From: Micromonospora sp. HK10
Lineage (GTDB): Bacteria; Actinomycetota; Actinomycetes; Mycobacteriales; Micromonosporaceae
NCBI RefSeq assembly: GCF_000982955.1
Contig: NZ_KQ058832.1
Location: 57,754-121,753 of the forward strand
Length of the DNA stretch: 64,000 nucleotides
Reading direction: 5' to 3'
In this document: piece by piece, positions 21,453-34,633 of the stretch
How the letters are laid out: every line of letters starts with the position of its first letter
How positions within the stretch are numbered: the stretch's first letter is position 1
Notes under the pieces: generated by a model
What the model was told of the DNA's origin: nothing
The model's input: only the letters and a program-made list of their open reading frames with translations
Databases searched by the model: none
Translations under genes and position numbers: made by a program

Positions 21453-22896
21453 GCCCACCATCATGCCCCGACGCGGCCGCGCCCGGTCCCGCCGACGCAC
21501 GGACCGACGCCGGCACCGTGCTGCCCGGCGGCGTGCTGGCCGACGCCGTGCTGGCCGGCGCCGTGCTGGCCGGCACCGTGCTGGCCGGCGGCGTGCTGGC
21601 CGGCGGTGTGCTGGCCGGCGGTGTGCTGGCCGGCGGTGTGCTGGCCGGCGGTGTGGTGCCCGGTACCGTGCTGGCCGGCGGTGTGCTGGCCGGCGGCATG
21701 GGGAGCCGGTCCGCCCGGAGCAGCAGCAGCGCGGCGACCGCCACCACGGCCGCCTCGGTGAGCAGCACCGCCCGGTAGTCGAGCACGCCGATCAGGTACG
21801 CCCCGAGCCCGATCGACGCGGTCTGCGGGACGGTGGTGGTCACCTCGAAGGCGGTGTACACCCGGCCCTGAAGCCGGTCGGGCGCGCCCCGCTGCAGGAC
21901 GGTGAGCAGGGCGATCGCCATGACGGTCAGGCCCAGCCCGGAGCTGACCCGGCCGGCCAGCACCACGCCGAGCGTCGGCACGGCGGCCAGCACGGCCCCG
22001 GCCGACCAGGCGAGGAACGCCGCCGCGGCGACGCGGATCTCGCCGAACCGGCGGATCGCGACCGTGCTGAGCAGCCCGCCGAGGACCGCACCGATCCCCT
22101 GGGCGGCCTGGAGCACGCCGAGGAACTCCGGGGCCCGGTGCAGGCCGCGGTCGACGACCGCGTACCCGGTGGACTCGGCGAAGCCCAGCACCAGGGCGAG
22201 CACGGTGCAGGCGAGCGCCACCCGGCGCAGCAGCGGATGGCCGGCGAGGTGCCGGAAGCCCGCGCCGGCCTCGCCCAGCCAGTGCCGGAGCACGCCCGCG
22301 GTGCGCTCCGGCCGGTCCGGGGTCGGGTCGGGGCCGCGCAGGGTCCACAGCAGGGCCGCCGCGCCGACGAAGGTCGCCATGTCCAGCACGGCCACCGCCG
22401 CGCCGCCGAACAGGGCGAACAGGCCGGCGCCGGCGAGCGGGGCGAGCAGCCGCAGGCTCTCCCGGACGGTGCGCAGCAGCCCGTTCGCGGCGGCCAGCAG
22501 GTCACCGGGGAGCAGGCTGACCAGCAGGGCGGACTGGGCCGGTTCGATGACCAGGTGCAGGCCGCCGTAGAGCAGCATCACCGCGTAGATCAACGGCACC
22601 TGGCCGGGGCCCCGGACCGCCAGCAGCGGCAGCAGGATCGCCACGCCGGCCAGGTTCGCGACCAGCAGCAGCCGCCGGCGCGGAAGCCGGTCGGCGAGCA
22701 ACCCGGCGACCGGCGCGAGCAGAGCCGGGAGGCTGAAGAAGAGGAAGGTCAGGCCGGCCGCGCCGTCGCTGCCGGTCAACTCCTTCACCCAGATGCCGCA
22801 GGCCAGCCACATCGCGCTGTCTCCGACCAGGGAGAGGGTCTGGGCGGTCAGGTAACGGCGGGCGCGGGGGTCAGCGAGCAGCCGTCGGGTCGACAT
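21388..22896 (-). CDS. MFS transporter with repetitive C-terminal tail
   Basis: 502 residues. The first 395 or so form a major facilitator of the multidrug-efflux/enterobactin exporter type: about 12 hydrophobic segments, SLVGDSAMWLACGIWV at helix 1 and ADRLPRRRLLLVANLAG as the loop 2-3 motif. After the last helix a tail of about 105 residues begins with (PPAST)n repeats and ends in a low-complexity stretch read through the start of the next gene. Its start overlaps the end of the ArsR-type gene by 26 bases, so the two form an operon and the exporter is probably controlled by that regulator. Substrate unknown. Confidence 0.85.
   Translation of the reverse strand: MSTRRLLADPRARRYLTAQTLSLVGDSAMWLACGIWVKELTGSDGAAGLTFLFFSLPALLAPVAGLLADRLPRRRLLLVANLAGVAILLPLLAVRGPGQVPLIYAVMLLYGGLHLVIEPAQSALLVSLLPGDLLAAANGLLRTVRESLRLLAPLAGAGLFALFGGAAVAVLDMATFVGAAALLWTLRGPDPTPDRPERTAGVLRHWLGEAGAGFRHLAGHPLLRRVALACTVLALVLGFAESTGYAVVDRGLHRAPEFLGVLQAAQGIGAVLGGLLSTVAIRRFGEIRVAAAAFLAWSAGAVLAAVPTLGVVLAGRVSSGLGLTVMAIALLTVLQRGAPDRLQGRVYTAFEVTTTVPQTASIGLGAYLIGVLDYRAVLLTEAAVVAVAALLLLRADRLPMPPASTPPASTVPGTTPPASTPPASTPPASTPPASTPPASTVPASTAPASTASASTPPGSTVPASVRASAGPGAAASGHDGGHDDRARAGARRPAGAAPPARP
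21518..21697. repeat. 15-bp minisatellite, 12 copies, in the MFS 3' end
   Basis: Twelve contiguous 15-bp units (plus-strand consensus GTGCTGGCCGGCGGT, two divergent copies) encode PPAST-type pentapeptides on the minus strand. The array lies just after the last transmembrane helix and preserves the frame. Confidence 0.95.
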
Positions 22897-23485
22897 CCGG
22901 CACCTCCGGGGGGCGCGTCGGGTAGCCGAAGAGGAGCAGCTCGACCGGGAGAGCGCCGGCGGGGCGGGCGTCGGAATCGGTGCGCCGCCGGTCGAACCGG
23001 GCGGTGAAGCCCGCCACCAGGTCGCGGTACGCGGCGACGAACTCGGCCAGCTCGTCGGCGGTGAGGTGGAAGAGGTGCTGCTGCCCGGTGGCCGCCGCGT
23101 ACCAGTCGGGTGGATAGGTGGGGGCGTCGTCGACGAACCGGCGCAGCCGCTGGACGTACCGGTCGAGCAGCACCCGGTCGAGCGCCTGGCTGGCGCGGGT
23201 CCAGTCGGGGTCCTCCGGGCGGGCGGGCGCGGACCAGCCCTGCCGGGTCAGCCGCCAGGGCCGGGCCCGGCCGCGGCCACCGCCGGCCTCCTCGACGAAG
23301 CCGTAGCGGGCCAGCTGCCGGAGATGGAACGAGCAGGTGGTGGCGGTTTCCCCGATCAGCTCGCCGGCCTGGGTCGCGGTCAGCGGACCGCCGCCGAGGG
23401 CCTCCATGAGGGCCAGGCGTACGGGGTGGCTCAGCGCCCGCAGCTCGCGGGCGTCGGTGAGGGTGCGCTGTTCCTCGTTCTCCAT
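22871..23485 (-). CDS. ArsR-type winged-helix transcriptional regulator
   Basis: 204 residues. N-terminal winged helix-turn-helix (DARELRALSHPVRLALMEAL, then GELIGETATTCSFHLRQLAR as recognition region, and a RARPWRLTRQG wing) followed by a 100-residue C-terminal domain of unknown ligand. Members of this helix_turn_helix-12/ArsR group commonly repress an adjacent MFS exporter. ATG start 13 bases downstream of a 30-bp palindrome, which is the obvious operator. Overlaps the exporter gene by 26 bases. Confidence 0.88.
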   Translation of the reverse strand: MENEEQRTLTDARELRALSHPVRLALMEALGGGPLTATQAGELIGETATTCSFHLRQLARYGFVEEAGGGRGRARPWRLTRQGWSAPARPEDPDWTRASQALDRVLLDRYVQRLRRFVDDAPTYPPDWYAAATGQQHLFHLTADELAEFVAAYRDLVAGFTARFDRRRTDSDARPAGALPVELLLFGYPTRPPEVPDVDPTAAR

Positions 23486-23497
23486 ACCGTCGAGAGT

Positions 23498-23527
23498 AGT
23501 CTGTCGAGAGAGTTCTCTCGACAGACT
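23498..23527. promoter_or_regulatory. 30-bp palindromic operator for the ArsR/MFS operon
   Basis: Arms of 14 bp (AGTCTGTCGAGAGA and its perfect complement) around a 2-base centre, directly upstream of the regulator gene and downstream of the rpoC terminator. The core CTGTCGAGAG is A/T-richer than its surroundings. Position and symmetry fit an autorepressor site overlapping the promoter. Confidence 0.7.
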
Positions 23528-23554
23528 TCTCTTCATATGGCGCACCCTGAGACG

Positions 23555-23590
23555 CGACGAGGCCCCCGGCGGACGCCGGGGGCCTCGTCG
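23555..23590 (-). terminator. rpoC terminator
   Basis: A perfect 16-bp stem (23555-23570 with 23575-23590) and 4-base loop begins 11 bases after the rpoC stop. No U-tract, the common actinobacterial form. It isolates rpoBC from the ArsR/MFS operon. Confidence 0.85.
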
Positions 23591-23600
23591 TTCCTCGTGC

Positions 23601-26600
23601 TTAGCGGTACGACCCGAAGTCGAAGTCGTCCAGCGGCACCGCCTGGCCGCTGGCCGGCCCGAAGCCGTAGTCGGTCTCCGGGTAGCCGGTCATCGAGTAG
23701 ACCTTGGCCTTCGCCTCCTCGGTCGGCTCGACCCGGACGTTGCGGTACTTGCTGATGCCCGTACCGGCCGGGATGAGCTTACCGATGATCACGTTCTCCT
23801 TGAGGCCGATCAGCGAGTCGCTGCGGGCGTGGATCGCCGCGTCCGTCAGCACCCGGGTGGTCTCCTGGAAGGAGGCCGCCGACAGCCAGGAATCCGTGGC
23901 CAGCGAGGCCTTGGTGATACCCATCAGCACCGGGCGACCGGCGGCGGGCTCGCCGCCCTCGGAGACGAGCCGGCGGTTCTCCGACTCGAACAGCGCCCGG
24001 TCGACCAGCACACCCGGCAGGAACTCGGTCGAGCCGGAGTCGATGACCGTCACCCGCTTGAGCATCTGGCGGATGATGATCTCGATGTGCTTGTCGTGGA
24101 TGAGCACACCCTGCGAGCGGTAGACCTCCTGGACCTCCTGGGTCAGGTGGACCTGGACCGCGCGCGGGCCGAGGATGCGCAGCAGCTCGTGCGGGTCGAT
24201 GGTGCCCTCGGTGAGCTTCTCACCGACCTCGACGTGGTCGCCGTCGTGGGCCCGCAGCTTCACGCGCTTCGAGATCTTGTCGTACACGATCTCGTCGCTG
24301 CCGTCGTCCGGGATCACCACGATCTTCCGGGACCGCTCGCCGTCCTCGATCCGGATCCGGCCCGGGGTGTCGGCGATGGGCGCCTTACCCTTCGGGACCC
24401 GGGCCTCGAAGATCTCCTGGACCCGGGGCAGACCCTGGGTGATGTCCTCACCCGCGACACCACCGGTGTGGAAGGTACGCATCGTCAGCTGCGTACCCGG
24501 CTCACCGATGGACTGGGCGGCGATGATGCCGACGGCCTCACCGATGTCGACCGACTTGCCGGTCGGCAGCGAACGGCCGTAGCAGGCCGCGCAGACGCCC
24601 AGCTTCGACTCGCAGGTGAGCACGCTGCGCACCCGGACGGTCTCCACCCCGGCCGCGACGATCTTGTCGACGCCGATCGAGTTGATGTCCTGACCCCGCT
24701 CGGCGACCACGGTGCCGTCCGGCCCCTTGATGTCGTCGGCCAGGGTCCGGGCGTGCACGCTGGTCTCGGCGTGCGTGTGCACGACCAGCTTGCCGTCCAG
24801 CCGCTCGCCGATCTGCATCGGGATGGCGCGGTCGGTGCCGCAGTCCTCCTCGCGGATGATGACGTCCTGCGACACGTCCACCAGACGCCGGGTCAGGTAA
24901 CCCGAGTCGGCGGTCCGCAGCGCGGTGTCGGCGAGACCCTTGCGGGCACCGTGCGTGGAGATGAAGTACTCCAGCACGGAGAGACCCTCGCGGTACGACG
25001 CCTTGATCGGACGCGGGATGATCTCACCCTTGGGGTTGGCCACCAGACCACGGATGGCCGCGATCTGCCGGAGCTGGAGCAGGTTACCGCGGGCACCCGA
25101 GTTGATCATCTTCCACAGCGGGTTCTCCTGCGGCAGCGCGGTGTCCATCTCCTTGGCGACCTCGTTGGTCGCCTTGGTCCAGATCTCGATGAGCTCGCCG
25201 CGACGCTCCTCGGCGGTCATCAGACCACGCTGGTACTGCTTGTCGATCCGGTCGGCTTCCGTCTCGTACCGGGCCAGGATCTCCGCCTTGCGCGGCGGCG
25301 CGATGACGTCCTCCATACCGATGGTGACGCCGGACCAGGTGGCCCAGTGGAAACCGGCCTCCTTGAGCCCGTCCAGGGTGGCCGCCAGGGCCACCTTCGG
25401 GAAGCGCTCGGCGAGGTCGTTGACGATCGCGGAGAGCTGGCCCTTGCGGATCTCGTAGTTCACGAAGCGGTAGCCCGGGGGCAGCGTCTCGTTGAACAGG
25501 ACCCGGCCCAGGGTGGTCTCCACCGTGACCGTGTCGCCCTCGGTCCAGCCCTCCGGCGCGACCCACGGCTCGGCGCCGGCGCCGTTGTCGACCCCGACGA
25601 TGTCCCGCAGCCGGATCTTGACCGGGGTCTGCAGGTGCAGCTCGCCGTTGTCGTACGCCATCCGCGCCTCGGCGTCCGAGCTGAACGCCCGGCCCTCGCC
25701 CTTGCCTCCCGGAGTGAGGTGGGTGAGGTGGTAGAGGCCGATGACCATGTCCTGGGTGGGCATGGTGACCGGCTTGCCGTCGGCCGGCTTGAGGATGTTG
25801 TTCGACGACAGCATCAGGATCCGCGCCTCGGCCTGGGCCTCGGCGGACAGCGGCACGTGCACCGCCATCTGGTCACCGTCGAAGTCGGCGTTGAACGCGG
25901 TGCAGACCAGCGGGTGGATCTGGATGGCCTTGCCCTCGACCAGCTGCGGCTCGAAGGCCTGGATACCCAGCCGGTGCAGGGTCGGCGCCCGGTTCAGCAG
26001 GACCGGGTGCTCGCCGATGACCTCTTCCAGCACGTCCCACACGACCGGCCGCTGCCGCTCGACCATCCGCTTGGCGGACTTGATGTTCTGCGCGTGGTTG
26101 AGGTCGACCAGCCGCTTCATCACGAACGGCTTGAACAGCTCCAGCGCCATCTGCTTGGGCAGACCGCACTGGTGCAGCTTGAGCTTCGGGCCGACCACGA
26201 TGACCGAACGGCCGGAGTAGTCGACGCGCTTGCCCAGCAGGTTCTGGCGGAACCGGCCCTGCTTGCCCTTGAGCATGTCGGAGAGCGACTTCAGCGGCCG
26301 GTTACCCGGACCGGTGACCGGACGACCGCGCCGGCCGTTGTCGAACAGCGCGTCGACGGCCTCCTGCAGCATCCGCTTCTCGTTGTTGACGATGATCTCG
26401 GGCGCGCCGAGGTCGATCAGCCGCTTGAGCCGGTTGTTCCGGTTGATCACGCGGCGGTACAGGTCGTTCAGGTCGGAGGTCGCGAAGCGGCCACCGTCGA
26501 GCTGCACCATCGGGCGCAGGTCCGGCGGGATGACCGGGACGCAGTCCAGCACCATGCCGAGCGGCGAGTTGCGGGTGTTCTGGAACGCCGCCACGACCTT

Positions 26601-27488
26601 CAGCCGCTTGAGCGCCCGGATCTTCCGCTGGCCCTTGCCGGAGCGGATGGTCTCGCGCAGGCTCTCGGCCTCGGCGTCGAGGTCCATGTTCTGGACCAGC
26701 GCCTTGATCGCCTCGGCACCCATGCTGCCGGTGAAGTACTCGCCGAAGCGGTCGCGCAGCTCGCGGTAGAGCAGCTCGTCGGTGACCAGCTGCTTCGGCT
26801 CGAGCTTGCGGAAGGTGTCGAGGACCTCGTCGAGCCGGTCGATCTCGCGCTGGGCCCGGTCGCGGATCTGGCGCATCTCGCGCTCTCCGCCCTCCTTGAC
26901 CTTGCGCCGGACGTCCGCCTTCGCGCCCTCGGCCTCCAGCTCGGCCAGGTCGGCCTCGAGCTTGGCGGCCCGCTTCTCGATCTCCGAGTCGCGGCTGTTC
27001 TCAGCCTGCCGCTTCTCGGCCAGGATCTCGTTCTCGATGGTCGAGAGGTCGCGGTGACGCGCCTCGGCGTCCACGCTCGTCACGACGTACGAGGCGAAGT
27101 AGATGATCTTCTCGAGGTCCTTCGGGGCGAGGTCCAGCAGGTAGCCCAGCCGGCTCGGCACGCCCTTGAAGTACCAGATGTGGGTCACCGGAGCGGCCAG
27201 CTCGATGTGACCCATCCGCTCCCGGCGAACCTTGGAGCGGGTCACCTCGACGCCGCAGCGCTCGCAGATGATGCCCTTGAAGCGGACCCGCTTGTACTTA
27301 CCGCAGTAGCACTCCCAGTCCCGCTGCGGACCGAAGATCTTCTCGCAGAAGAGCCCGTCCTTCTCCGGCTTGAGGGTGCGGTAGTTGATGGTCTCGGGCT
27401 TCTTGACCTCGCCGTGGGACCACTGACGGATGTCGTCAGCGGTGGCGAGGCCGATGCGCAGCTCGTCGAAGAAGTTGACGTCGAGCAC
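23601..27488 (-). CDS. rpoC: DNA-directed RNA polymerase subunit beta'
   Basis: 1295 residues. Catalytic Mg-binding NADFDGDQM is intact; N-terminal zinc site ([20 protein letters not shown]), bridge helix region and second zinc cluster ([16 protein letters not shown]) are present. N-terminus (V)[20 protein letters not shown] with a GTG start is typical of actinobacteria, and about 100 residues between the zinc site and the coiled coil (charged, [20 protein letters not shown]) are the usual lineage insert. Follows rpoB after 122 bases that contain a hairpin. Confidence 0.98.
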   Translation of the reverse strand: MLDVNFFDELRIGLATADDIRQWSHGEVKKPETINYRTLKPEKDGLFCEKIFGPQRDWECYCGKYKRVRFKGIICERCGVEVTRSKVRRERMGHIELAAPVTHIWYFKGVPSRLGYLLDLAPKDLEKIIYFASYVVTSVDAEARHRDLSTIENEILAEKRQAENSRDSEIEKRAAKLEADLAELEAEGAKADVRRKVKEGGEREMRQIRDRAQREIDRLDEVLDTFRKLEPKQLVTDELLYRELRDRFGEYFTGSMGAEAIKALVQNMDLDAEAESLRETIRSGKGQRKIRALKRLKVVAAFQNTRNSPLGMVLDCVPVIPPDLRPMVQLDGGRFATSDLNDLYRRVINRNNRLKRLIDLGAPEIIVNNEKRMLQEAVDALFDNGRRGRPVTGPGNRPLKSLSDMLKGKQGRFRQNLLGKRVDYSGRSVIVVGPKLKLHQCGLPKQMALELFKPFVMKRLVDLNHAQNIKSAKRMVERQRPVVWDVLEEVIGEHPVLLNRAPTLHRLGIQAFEPQLVEGKAIQIHPLVCTAFNADFDGDQMAVHVPLSAEAQAEARILMLSSNNILKPADGKPVTMPTQDMVIGLYHLTHLTPGGKGEGRAFSSDAEARMAYDNGELHLQTPVKIRLRDIVGVDNGAGAEPWVAPEGWTEGDTVTVETTLGRVLFNETLPPGYRFVNYEIRKGQLSAIVNDLAERFPKVALAATLDGLKEAGFHWATWSGVTIGMEDVIAPPRKAEILARYETEADRIDKQYQRGLMTAEERRGELIEIWTKATNEVAKEMDTALPQENPLWKMINSGARGNLLQLRQIAAIRGLVANPKGEIIPRPIKASYREGLSVLEYFISTHGARKGLADTALRTADSGYLTRRLVDVSQDVIIREEDCGTDRAIPMQIGERLDGKLVVHTHAETSVHARTLADDIKGPDGTVVAERGQDINSIGVDKIVAAGVETVRVRSVLTCESKLGVCAACYGRSLPTGKSVDIGEAVGIIAAQSIGEPGTQLTMRTFHTGGVAGEDITQGLPRVQEIFEARVPKGKAPIADTPGRIRIEDGERSRKIVVIPDDGSDEIVYDKISKRVKLRAHDGDHVEVGEKLTEGTIDPHELLRILGPRAVQVHLTQEVQEVYRSQGVLIHDKHIEIIIRQMLKRVTVIDSGSTEFLPGVLVDRALFESENRRLVSEGGEPAAGRPVLMGITKASLATDSWLSAASFQETTRVLTDAAIHARSDSLIGLKENVIIGKLIPAGTGISKYRNVRVEPTEEAKAKVYSMTGYPETDYGFGPASGQAVPLDDFDFGSYR

Positions 27489-27532
27489 TATGTCCCCTAT
27501 GTCGTCGTCCGTACAGCTAGATCTCGGGCGGG

Positions 27533-27600
27533 CTTGGGGGCCGGTCGATCCGCGGAGGGATCAAGCCTGACCGCCCGGAGCGGGTCGATCGGCCCCCAAG
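27533..27600 (-). promoter_or_regulatory. Hairpin in the rpoB-rpoC gap
   Basis: Arms CTTGGGGGCC (27533-27542) and GGCCCCCAAG (27591-27600) are perfectly complementary; GATC segments inside can extend the stem after a bulge. It nearly fills the 122-base gap between rpoB and rpoC. Could be an RNA processing or partial termination element that tunes the subunit ratio; inference only. Confidence 0.45.
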
Positions 27601-27610
27601 ACCACACCAC

Positions 27611-31042
<3,432 letters not shown>

Positions 31043-31169
31043 GATGCGTCCTTCCGAGGACCGGTGCTGCAGAACGGCTGGTACGCGTGCACTCCAATGA
31101 CCCCACCAGAAATAGCCGGAATCGGACATTTCTGAGCAGGGGTCAAGACAAAAGGCAGCGCAAACTAGC

Positions 31170-31198
31170 AGTGTAGCCGAGAGGCTAACCGCTGTCCA
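31170..31198 (-). promoter_or_regulatory. rpoBC promoter
   Basis: Minus-strand TGGACA (31193-31198) and TACACT (31170-31175) with 17-base spacing, about 120 bases upstream of the TTG start of rpoB. It lies after the rplL terminator, so rpoBC can be transcribed independently of rplJL. Confidence 0.7.
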
Positions 31199-31520
31199 GC
31201 CCACCCCGCAGGTCGTCGCGGAACTTGCCTCGGGACCTGCGGAAAACAGGTCAACCGGGCCGCTCGGAACGCGACGCTCCTGCCGGGCCGCTCAGGTGTC
31301 ACGGCGGTGGTGCTGCCGCTCCTCTTACCCAAGTGGTGGCCGTTGCAAGCGCGGAAGGTCTTGCTGGTGTCAGCGTGCCTGTCGGGCCGGTGCCGCGTCA
31401 AGGGCCGGTTACCGCTCGGGGTGTCTTTCCCACCGACGGGCTACCGACGCCCCGCCCGGCCGAGCCCGGCGACCGGCGCGTCCGCCCTGCTCACAGCGCT
31501 GCCACCGGCACCACCAACAC

Positions 31521-31592
31521 GGCGGGCGGCGATCCGCTTCCGGATCGCCGCCCGCCGCGACGCGGTTTGTGCCCCGGCTCACGTGAGCCGGG
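31521..31592 (-). terminator. Double terminator after rplL
   Basis: Two stems follow the rplL stop: a 20-base palindrome at 31573-31592 and a perfect 16-bp stem with CTTC loop at 31521-31556. Together they should strongly reduce read-through into rpoB, consistent with the separate rpoBC promoter. The remaining 573-base gap between rplL and rpoB shows no gene. Confidence 0.8.
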
Positions 31593-31615
31593 CGCGCGTC
31601 AGGGGTGGTGCAAGG

Positions 31616-32002
31616 TCACTTGAGGGTGACCTTGGCGCCCTCGCCCTCGAGCTTGGCCTTGGCCTTGTCGGCGGTCTCCTTGTTGGCCTTCTCCAGAACG
31701 GCCTTCGGCGCGCTCTCGACCAGGTCCTTGGCCTCCTTGAGGCCCAGGCCGGTCAGCTCGCGCACGACCTTGATGACCTGGATCTTCTTGCCGCCGTCAG
31801 CCTCGAGGATGACGTCGAACTCGTCCTTCTCCGGCTCGGCCTCGGCGGCCGGGCCGGCGGGGCCGCCGGCGGCGGCCACGGCGACCGGAGCCGCGGCGGT
31901 GACCTCGAAGGTCTCCTCGAACTGCTTCACGAACTCGGAGAGCTCGATCAGCGTCATCTCCTTGAACGCGTCGAGCAGCTCGTCGGTGCTGAGCTTCGCC
32001 AT
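31616..32002 (-). CDS. rplL: 50S ribosomal protein L7/L12
   Basis: 128 residues, [20 protein letters not shown]..., the flexible stalk dimer that recruits translation GTPases. N-terminal dimerisation helix, Ala/Gly hinge ([14 protein letters not shown]) and C-terminal [20 protein letters not shown] domain are all present. Follows rplJ by 54 bases in the standard operon. Confidence 0.98.
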   Translation of the reverse strand: MAKLSTDELLDAFKEMTLIELSEFVKQFEETFEVTAAAPVAVAAAGGPAGPAAEAEPEKDEFDVILEADGGKKIQVIKVVRELTGLGLKEAKDLVESAPKAVLEKANKETADKAKAKLEGEGAKVTLK

Positions 32003-32056
32003 GTCTGGCGTCCTTTCTGAAAGTGAAAACTAAGAACGTGGGTGCGCCGGGTGGCC

Positions 32057-32602
32057 TCAGGCCGCCTCGGCGCCCTCCTTCTCGCGCTTGTCCTGCAGAG
32101 CGGCCGCCAGACGCGCGGTCTTGGCGAGCGGAGCCTGGAACAGGGCCGCGGCCTTGCTCAGGTTGCCCTTCATGGCGCCCGCCAGCTTCGCCAGCAGCAC
32201 CTCGCGGGACTCCAGGTCGGCGAGCTTCGTGACCTCGGCCGCGGAAATGGCCTTGCCCTCGAAGACACCGCCCTTGATGACGAGCTTCGGGTTGGCCTTC
32301 GCGAAGTCGCGAAGCCCCTTCGCCGCCTCGACGACGTCGCCCGAAACGAAAGTCAGCGCGGTAGGACCGGTGAACAGCTCGTCGAGGCCGGAGATGCCCG
32401 CATCGGTCGCGGCACGCTTGGCCAGCGTGTTCTTCGCGACCGTGTAGCTGGTCTCCTTGCCGAGCGAGCGTCGCAGCTGGGTGAGCTGGGAAACCGTGAG
32501 CCCGCGGTACTCGGTGAGCACCGTGGCCCCCGCGTTGCGGAAGCTCTCGGTCAGCTCGGCGACGGCCGTGGCCTTGTCGGCCCGGATCGGCTTGTCCGCC
32601 AT
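32057..32602 (-). CDS. rplJ: 50S ribosomal protein L10
   Basis: 181 residues, [20 protein letters not shown]..., base of the L7/L12 stalk. [20 protein letters not shown] and [20 protein letters not shown] are diagnostic. ATG preceded by GGAGGGAC. The operon is led by an L10-type leader with an attenuator, so excess L10(L12)4 probably represses it. Confidence 0.97.
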   Translation of the reverse strand: MADKPIRADKATAVAELTESFRNAGATVLTEYRGLTVSQLTQLRRSLGKETSYTVAKNTLAKRAATDAGISGLDELFTGPTALTFVSGDVVEAAKGLRDFAKANPKLVIKGGVFEGKAISAAEVTKLADLESREVLLAKLAGAMKGNLSKAAALFQAPLAKTARLAAALQDKREKEGAEAA

Positions 32603-32684
32603 GTCCCTCCTCTCTCGTTGCTCGGAGCTGGTACGCCGGCGACGAGCCAGGGCTCGCGACGGCGGCGGAGGCATCACGACAACG

Positions 32685-32859
32685 AGAAAAGCCCCGGCGC
32701 AGGGCGCACGGGGCGAGGGCCGGCATCAGGATCACGGTCGGCGGACCGTGGACCACACCGATTTTCGCTTGCCGCCCTGCGCGGGTCGCCCGTCATCGCG
32801 GGACCTTCGACCGTGCCGGGGCACGGTGACCAGCGGTCTTTGGGTGGAACTACGGCACC
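32685..32859 (-). promoter_or_regulatory. L10 leader with attenuator, upstream of rplJL
   Basis: The transcribed leader contains CAAAGACCGCTGG, the conserved L10-binding motif of actinobacterial L10 leaders, then several G/C hairpins, and ends with an 11/10-bp stem (32691-32714, one bulged T) followed by TTTTC on the minus strand: a true intrinsic terminator about 85 bases before rplJ. This is the arrangement of a transcriptional attenuator controlled by L10. The rest of the 444-base gap holds the promoter and nothing else recognised. Confidence 0.75.
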
Positions 32860-32888
32860 AGGTTACGCGACCGCCGGCCGAGCGCCAA
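32860..32888 (-). promoter_or_regulatory. rplJL promoter
   Basis: Minus-strand TTGGCG (32883-32888) and TAACCT (32860-32865) with 17-base spacing, immediately upstream of the conserved L10-leader motif, giving a leader of about 250 nt. Confidence 0.65.
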
Positions 32889-33046
32889 ATCGGCCCCGGG
32901 CCCGGCCTTGATCGACTCGGGCTGCGGCAATCCGGGCCTACCCGCCGCCCGGAAGCCCCAACCTGCCGCAACCGGAGTCGATCACCACCGGGACCGCGCG
33001 GCGCCGGCCGGGGCAGGCGTCCGATCCGGGCAGGCCGGGTGCGGGG

Positions 33047-33736
33047 TCAGGCACGGGAGCGTCTGGCCCAGGCGTAGCCGGTGAGCACCACGGCGGACCA
33101 GGCCGCGGCCCAGCCGCTGAGCAGCAGTCCGGTGGTCGGCCCCAGGTGGCCGGCCAGCGCCCGGGCGGCGGGCAGCAGCGGCGGCACCAGCCAGGGCACC
33201 ACCGAACCGGACAGGCCCAGCACCAGCACGCCGACGGCACCCAGGGCGAGCACCGCGACGCCGTACCCGGCGGTGCGGGTCACCGCCCGGCTGGCCAGGG
33301 CGCCCAGCGCCACCGCCCCGGGCAGAGCCAGCAGGTGCGCCCAGAAACCGAGGAGCACCCCGGCCAGCACCGACCGGTCCCCCGGCGCGGCCGGCCCGGC
33401 CACCCCGCCGACCAGCCACGGCAGGACCAGCGCGACCGCCACCGTGCCCAGCGCCGCCACGGCCGCCGCGAGCAGGCCGGCGGCCCGCTCCCGGGCCGGC
33501 CCCAGCACCACCTGGGCCAGCCGGCGCTGCACGTCCGGCTCCACGTCCAGCAGGATCTTGGTCTGCCAGGCCAGCACCGGGAAGAGCACCACCGCTGAGA
33601 CGCCGTACGCCTCCGCCGGCTGGGCCCGGCCGCCGCCGTAGAGGACGCCGAGGGCCAGCAGGCCAGCCAGCGCGGGAGCCAGCGCCCGGCCGGTACGCAG
33701 GAAGCCGGCCAGCCGCAGCCGGACCAGCGCGATCAC
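33047..33736 (-). CDS. ABC transporter permease subunit (small, ABC-2 like)
   Basis: 229 residues with about six hydrophobic segments, e.g. ALAPALAGLLALGVLYGGG, AVVLFPVLAWQTKILLDV and GYGVAVLALGAVGVLVLGLS. GTG start overlapping the ATPase stop as GTGA, with GGAGGTGA upstream. Together with the ATPase it forms a two-gene exporter, substrate unknown. Lying between rplA and rplJ it interrupts the usual ribosomal cluster. Confidence 0.75.
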   Translation of the reverse strand: MIALVRLRLAGFLRTGRALAPALAGLLALGVLYGGGRAQPAEAYGVSAVVLFPVLAWQTKILLDVEPDVQRRLAQVVLGPARERAAGLLAAAVAALGTVAVALVLPWLVGGVAGPAAPGDRSVLAGVLLGFWAHLLALPGAVALGALASRAVTRTAGYGVAVLALGAVGVLVLGLSGSVVPWLVPPLLPAARALAGHLGPTTGLLLSGWAAAWSAVVLTGYAWARRSRA

Positions 33737-34554
33737 CGGGTCACCTCCGGCGCCGCCGGGTCGGGGCGTTCGGGTGCGGACGGGTCGACGGGCGGCCCGG
33801 GTCGCGTGGCCGGGGGCGGGACGGGGTGGTCGCGTACCCGCAGGACGTGGTGGCCGTCGGCGCGCAACCGGGCGACGGCGGCGGCCACGGCGGCGGCCGG
33901 GACCGCCAGCTCGACCACCGCGACGGCCGGCTCCCCGGTCGGCGACTGCTCGGTCACGGTGCCGCCGGCGACCGACCACTGCCGGGCGCCCGGCAGCCGC
34001 ACGGTCTCGCCGCGGTGGTCGCTGACCAGCACCGCGCCGCCGCCGGCGAGCACCTCCCCGATCACCTCCGGCACCAGGTCGCGGGCGGCTGCGTCCAGCC
34101 CCTCCCAGGGTTCGTCGAGGACGAGCAGGCCGGGCGGGCGCAGCAGCGCCTGGGCCAGGCCCACCTTCTGCGCGGTGCCCTTGGACAGCTGCGGCAGGCG
34201 GACGTCGTGGAACCGGCCCAGCCCGAGCCGGTCGACCCAGCGCCGGACCGCCCGATCGGCGGCCGGGCCGGGCAGGCCGGCGACCCGACCCATCGCGGCG
34301 AGGTACGCCCCGGCGGTGAACGGCTGGTCGGCGGGGAACCGCTCGGGCACCCAGCCGACCACCGGGGGCCGCTCGACGACCCGGCCCCGGCTGGGCCGGA
34401 GCACGCCCGCGGCGAGCTGGAGCAGGGTGGACTTGCCGACCCCGTTGCGGCCGAGCACGACCGCTACCTCACCCGGTTCGATCCGCACGTCGATCTCCCG
34501 CAGCACCCACGGACCACGCCGGTGGTACCGCAGCCAGACGTCCTCCAGCCGCAT
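33733..34554 (-). CDS. ABC transporter ATP-binding protein
   Basis: 273 residues. Walker A GRNGVGKST, Walker B GLLVLDEPWEGLD and the H-loop SDH are intact; the signature is LSKGT rather than LSGGQ. The C-terminal 80 residues are an added small domain and a Pro-rich tail. ATG at MRLEDVWLRYHRRG is chosen; a GTG six codons upstream lacks support. Energises the permease encoded downstream with a 4-base overlap; substrate not predictable. Confidence 0.88.
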   Translation of the reverse strand: MRLEDVWLRYHRRGPWVLREIDVRIEPGEVAVVLGRNGVGKSTLLQLAAGVLRPSRGRVVERPPVVGWVPERFPADQPFTAGAYLAAMGRVAGLPGPAADRAVRRWVDRLGLGRFHDVRLPQLSKGTAQKVGLAQALLRPPGLLVLDEPWEGLDAAARDLVPEVIGEVLAGGGAVLVSDHRGETVRLPGARQWSVAGGTVTEQSPTGEPAVAVVELAVPAAAVAAAVARLRADGHHVLRVRDHPVPPPATRPGPPVDPSAPERPDPAAPEVTR

Positions 34555-34580
34555 GCGCCGAGCCTGCCACACCGGACAGA

Positions 34581-34622
34581 CGGACGGGGCCCCGCCACCG
34601 GTGTGGTGGCGGGGCCCGTCCG
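34581..34622 (-). terminator. Terminator after rplKA
   Basis: An 18-bp stem with one bulged G (34581-34599 with 34605-34622) and 5-base loop, starting 12 bases past the rplA stop. It ends the secE-to-rplA group before the ABC transporter genes. Confidence 0.8.
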
Positions 34623-34633
34623 GGCAGTGGTGC

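Noticed and set aside
20683..21697. Repeat arrays considered as CRISPR or as collagen-like plus-strand genes
   Set aside because: Units are contiguous 15-mers without spacers and keep the frame of minus-strand membrane proteins; the plus-strand translations are shadows.
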